Made by a program: the position numbers and the translations under genes
Source: Molossus alvarezi
Taxonomy: Eukaryota > Chordata > Mammalia > Chiroptera > Molossidae
Reading direction: 5' to 3'
Length of the DNA stretch: 64,000 nucleotides
NCBI GenBank assembly: GCA_037176705.1
Contig: CM073896.1
Coordinates: 25,494,708 to 25,558,707 of the forward strand
Notes under the pieces: generated by a model
What the model was told of the DNA's origin: nothing
What the model saw: only the letters and a program-made list of their open reading frames with translations
Databases searched by the model: none
In this document: positions 61,619-64,000 of the stretch, piece by piece
How positions within the stretch are numbered: the first letter of the stretch is position 1
How the letters are laid out: every line of letters starts with the position of its first letter

Positions 61619-63504
61619 AAGACAGTTCATTGTAACACAGCTGTTTAAAACATGTCCTGAATGCCAAGACTCAGGGACACAGCACTGTTCTTATTTTCTC
61701 CTCTTAGTTCACACTGGTTTCTCTGGTGTCCCCTGTATAAACAGTCTGCAGAGAATATCCGGAGCTCACGTGATTAGAGGGCCTCCTGCAAAACTGCATC
61801 CTTTGACCTGTCCATTCTGTCTTTGCCCACAATGCTCTGCTCTTGAATTTCCAACTATATCATCGATTCTTTTTTTCCAAGAACCTTGAATTTCAGAGAG
61901 ATTGTTTTCAAGATATAGCTCTGACATTAATCGTGATATTTTTGAAAACCAGAGAAACTGAAAAATCCAATTCTAAAATATTAATTATTAATGTGGCATT
62001 GTACAGAGTGGTTAAAAGCAAGGTTTTCAGGTGAGGGAATAAAAATCGGAAGGTCAAAAAGTTTGCCTAATGGCACCCATTTTAAGAACCAGCACTAAAT
62101 ATAAGTCCTCAATTTTCTAATTCAATGAGTTTTCTGTTCTGACACATTCTTACTTTTAGAGTAAAATAATTTATCTTGGAGACATTTTCTCTGAAAGCTT
62201 TTCTTAAGGGAATCTAACCTGTTTTAAGTACAAAATAATATTACATATTAAGATAAATGTAAAGAAATGTAATACTTTTGTCTTTTAAGATTTGTATGTG
62301 TAGAAATAGAATCAAACAATGTTTTTTGGTGTCACTGCAAAATTTTGTTTTGTTTCAGATTTTTGCTAAATGGAACATCACCAGGTATTTAAATCCATGT
62401 CAGAAATGGTCCCTTGTGATTAAAAATGACATGAATGATAGAAATGTATAGAAAAAAAAACCCCAATACTATTGGTTTTCTTTGATTGGAAACATCAATA
62501 TGTTTATAATATAGAACAAAATATTTTAGAAAACAAGATAAACCTTAAACATTACCAAATGGTGAAATTCCAAAGTTTGTGAATAGGCAGTTGCTCCAAT
62601 TTCATAATTATCCTGAACTCATTGAAAATCTATAATTGCCTTTTATGGCTTGGGAATTTCATTTTCTCATTAAACTTTAAGAATATCAGGTCCCCAGTAC
62701 ACATTTCCTGTAGTAGAGCCAACGTGCAGAAACAGGTAAGGGACACAAGTTTTGTATTTGCCAAATTAACAGCAGGTAAATAATCAGAGAGTGGAATATT
62801 TAGGTAGTGAAAATGAACGGAAGGAAGTGTGAAGTAAACAGTCAAAATTGCTGTGTTACTCTTGACACTTCCAATTCTTAGACTCAAGGGGACACCAATT
62901 AATACCTGAAAATAAAATGTGAAAAACCCACTAAAGGATATTATGTAGTAATGAAAAGACTTGTTATAGAGCTGGGAGTACTAGTAGCCTTATGACCCAA
63001 AACAAGATCACTGCCATTATCCTGATATTGTACCACATGCAATTAGCAGAAGCACCAATTAGTCCCTAGGAATGGCAAGTCAGATATACTTTCAGCTTTT
63101 AAATAGCTGAATGAATTGGAAAAGTCAGAGAAAGAAGAGACAAGTAGAAGCACAAAGCAGATTTAGACATAAAAAGATTCTTATTACAATTTCATAAAAA
63201 AAGGAATAGCCTGAAAGGACTATTCTAATGAGTTAAAATAAAAGTCTCTGCTAACCTGTTCTATGATCCTACATTTCTATGGTTTCTTCTTCCATGTAAA
63301 TTTTGGCCTAATTTCACAAAATGACATTTAAGTTTTATTATGTGAGTTTGACTTGAGTTTACAAGTACTCTATGGTGAAATAATTATATTCTATAACTAA
63401 AAGAAAGGTAAAATAGGGTACGACATTATCACACTAAATTATAATCCCACTAGATTATAATTTTGTGAGGATATATAAATAAAAGTAGGGTAAGTGCTCT
63501 AAAA
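61619..63504. other. Unassigned DNA
   Basis: About 1.9 kb without a nameable element. An 85-codon minus-strand frame (62630-62887) has no recognised motif. Confidence 0.35.
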
Positions 63505-63960
63505 CCAATTACAAATTTCAGTGGATTAATGTAATTAAAGTTTATTTGTCACTCACATCATAGTCCAAGGTAGGGAGAGAGGTGTGGGAGAGACCACTTC
63601 ATACAGTCATTAGGAACTTTTAAATTTCGATTTTCAGTGTCATCTTGATTGCCCAGGCATAGAAAAAGAAAAACAGAGGTGAACTGTGTGGGAGAATTCT
63701 ATGGGTGAGGCCTGAAATGGGCATCCGTTATCCCTACCCAGTCAGGTGGTGAGTTCTGATTACATGGGGGACCAGGATACGTACCGTAGCTAAGTGCCAG
63801 GAAAGAAATGAAATGAGATTTGGATGACAGGGGGCCATCTCTGCCATAGCTCCGCCTTCTACTCATCAACGCATACTTGACTCTGTTCATCGCAGCCCAG
63901 GCACTGGCATTGGACCTCCCACTGAGTATGACAGGGACACACAAGATGCTTGCTATCATT
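63505..63960. repeat. Possible old LTR/DNA-transposon relic
   Basis: 'aaagtttatttgtcactcac' followed by 'cagtccaaggtaggg'-like text and a GC-richer body resembles an old mammalian repeat that often starts this way. I cannot assign the family. An 86-codon minus frame here is probably chance. Confidence 0.3.
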
Positions 63961-64000
63961 CTTCCAGAACCTTTACAGGACTGGCATTGTGCTTGGACAT

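Overview
The window is a stretch of mammalian nuclear DNA, almost certainly from a yangochiropteran (vesper-type) bat. It is AT-rich and has no operons and no host gene with readable exons. It is packed with retrotransposons. The diagnostic marker is the tRNA-derived VES SINE. About 17 insertions are present in both orientations, and an 18th is a rearranged inverted pair. Several have perfect 15-19 bp target-site duplications (TSDs). The L1 LINEs are of a matching, fairly young lineage. Older mammalian layers lie underneath: L1M fragments, MIR, L2, MLT1 (MaLR) LTRs, a Tigger fragment, and an unnamed old repeat family seen three times.

Layout. 1-2.6 kb: old L1M tail and two VES. 2.6-8.2 kb: a nearly full-length minus-strand L1, interrupted by a VES and carrying an internal deletion. 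8.2-13.3 kb: an old repeat, MIR, an L1M ORF2 relic that hosts a VES and a younger L1 tail, and further VES. 13.9-18.4 kb: MLT1 LTR pieces, four VES, and a processed pseudogene of LYPLA1 (minus strand) whose 3' end appears to run into an LTR carrying an AATAAA signal. A recent 106-bp direct duplication of that 3' end lies 798 bp away. 18.4-36 kb: mostly single-copy-looking DNA with scattered VES, microsatellites, a Tigger transposase fragment and MIR. 36.7-38.9 kb: an L1 with a 5' inversion (twin priming) followed by two VES that share one target site. 39.3-44.3 kb: MLT1 LTR, AT microsatellite, MIR, two 5'-truncated L1 tails. 44.6-50.9 kb: a full-length but dead L1 inside a mariner-type MITE, with a tandemly repeated 5'UTR. 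51.9-57.8 kb: a second near-full-length L1 with an intact ORF1, an ORF2 with five lesions, and a 12-bp TSD. 58.1-60 kb: an old L1M with a second 5' inversion. 60-64 kb: VES, an inverted VES pair, an L1M tail, unassigned DNA.

The elements interact rather than the genes. L1 supplies the reverse transcriptase and endonuclease that move VES SINEs and make processed pseudogenes, and the poly(A) tails and TSDs of that activity are visible throughout. I found no new multi-gene system. The most unusual items are the LTR-terminated LYPLA1 retrocopy and its recently duplicated end, the L1-in-MITE nest with a monomeric 5'UTR, and the two twin-primed L1 copies.
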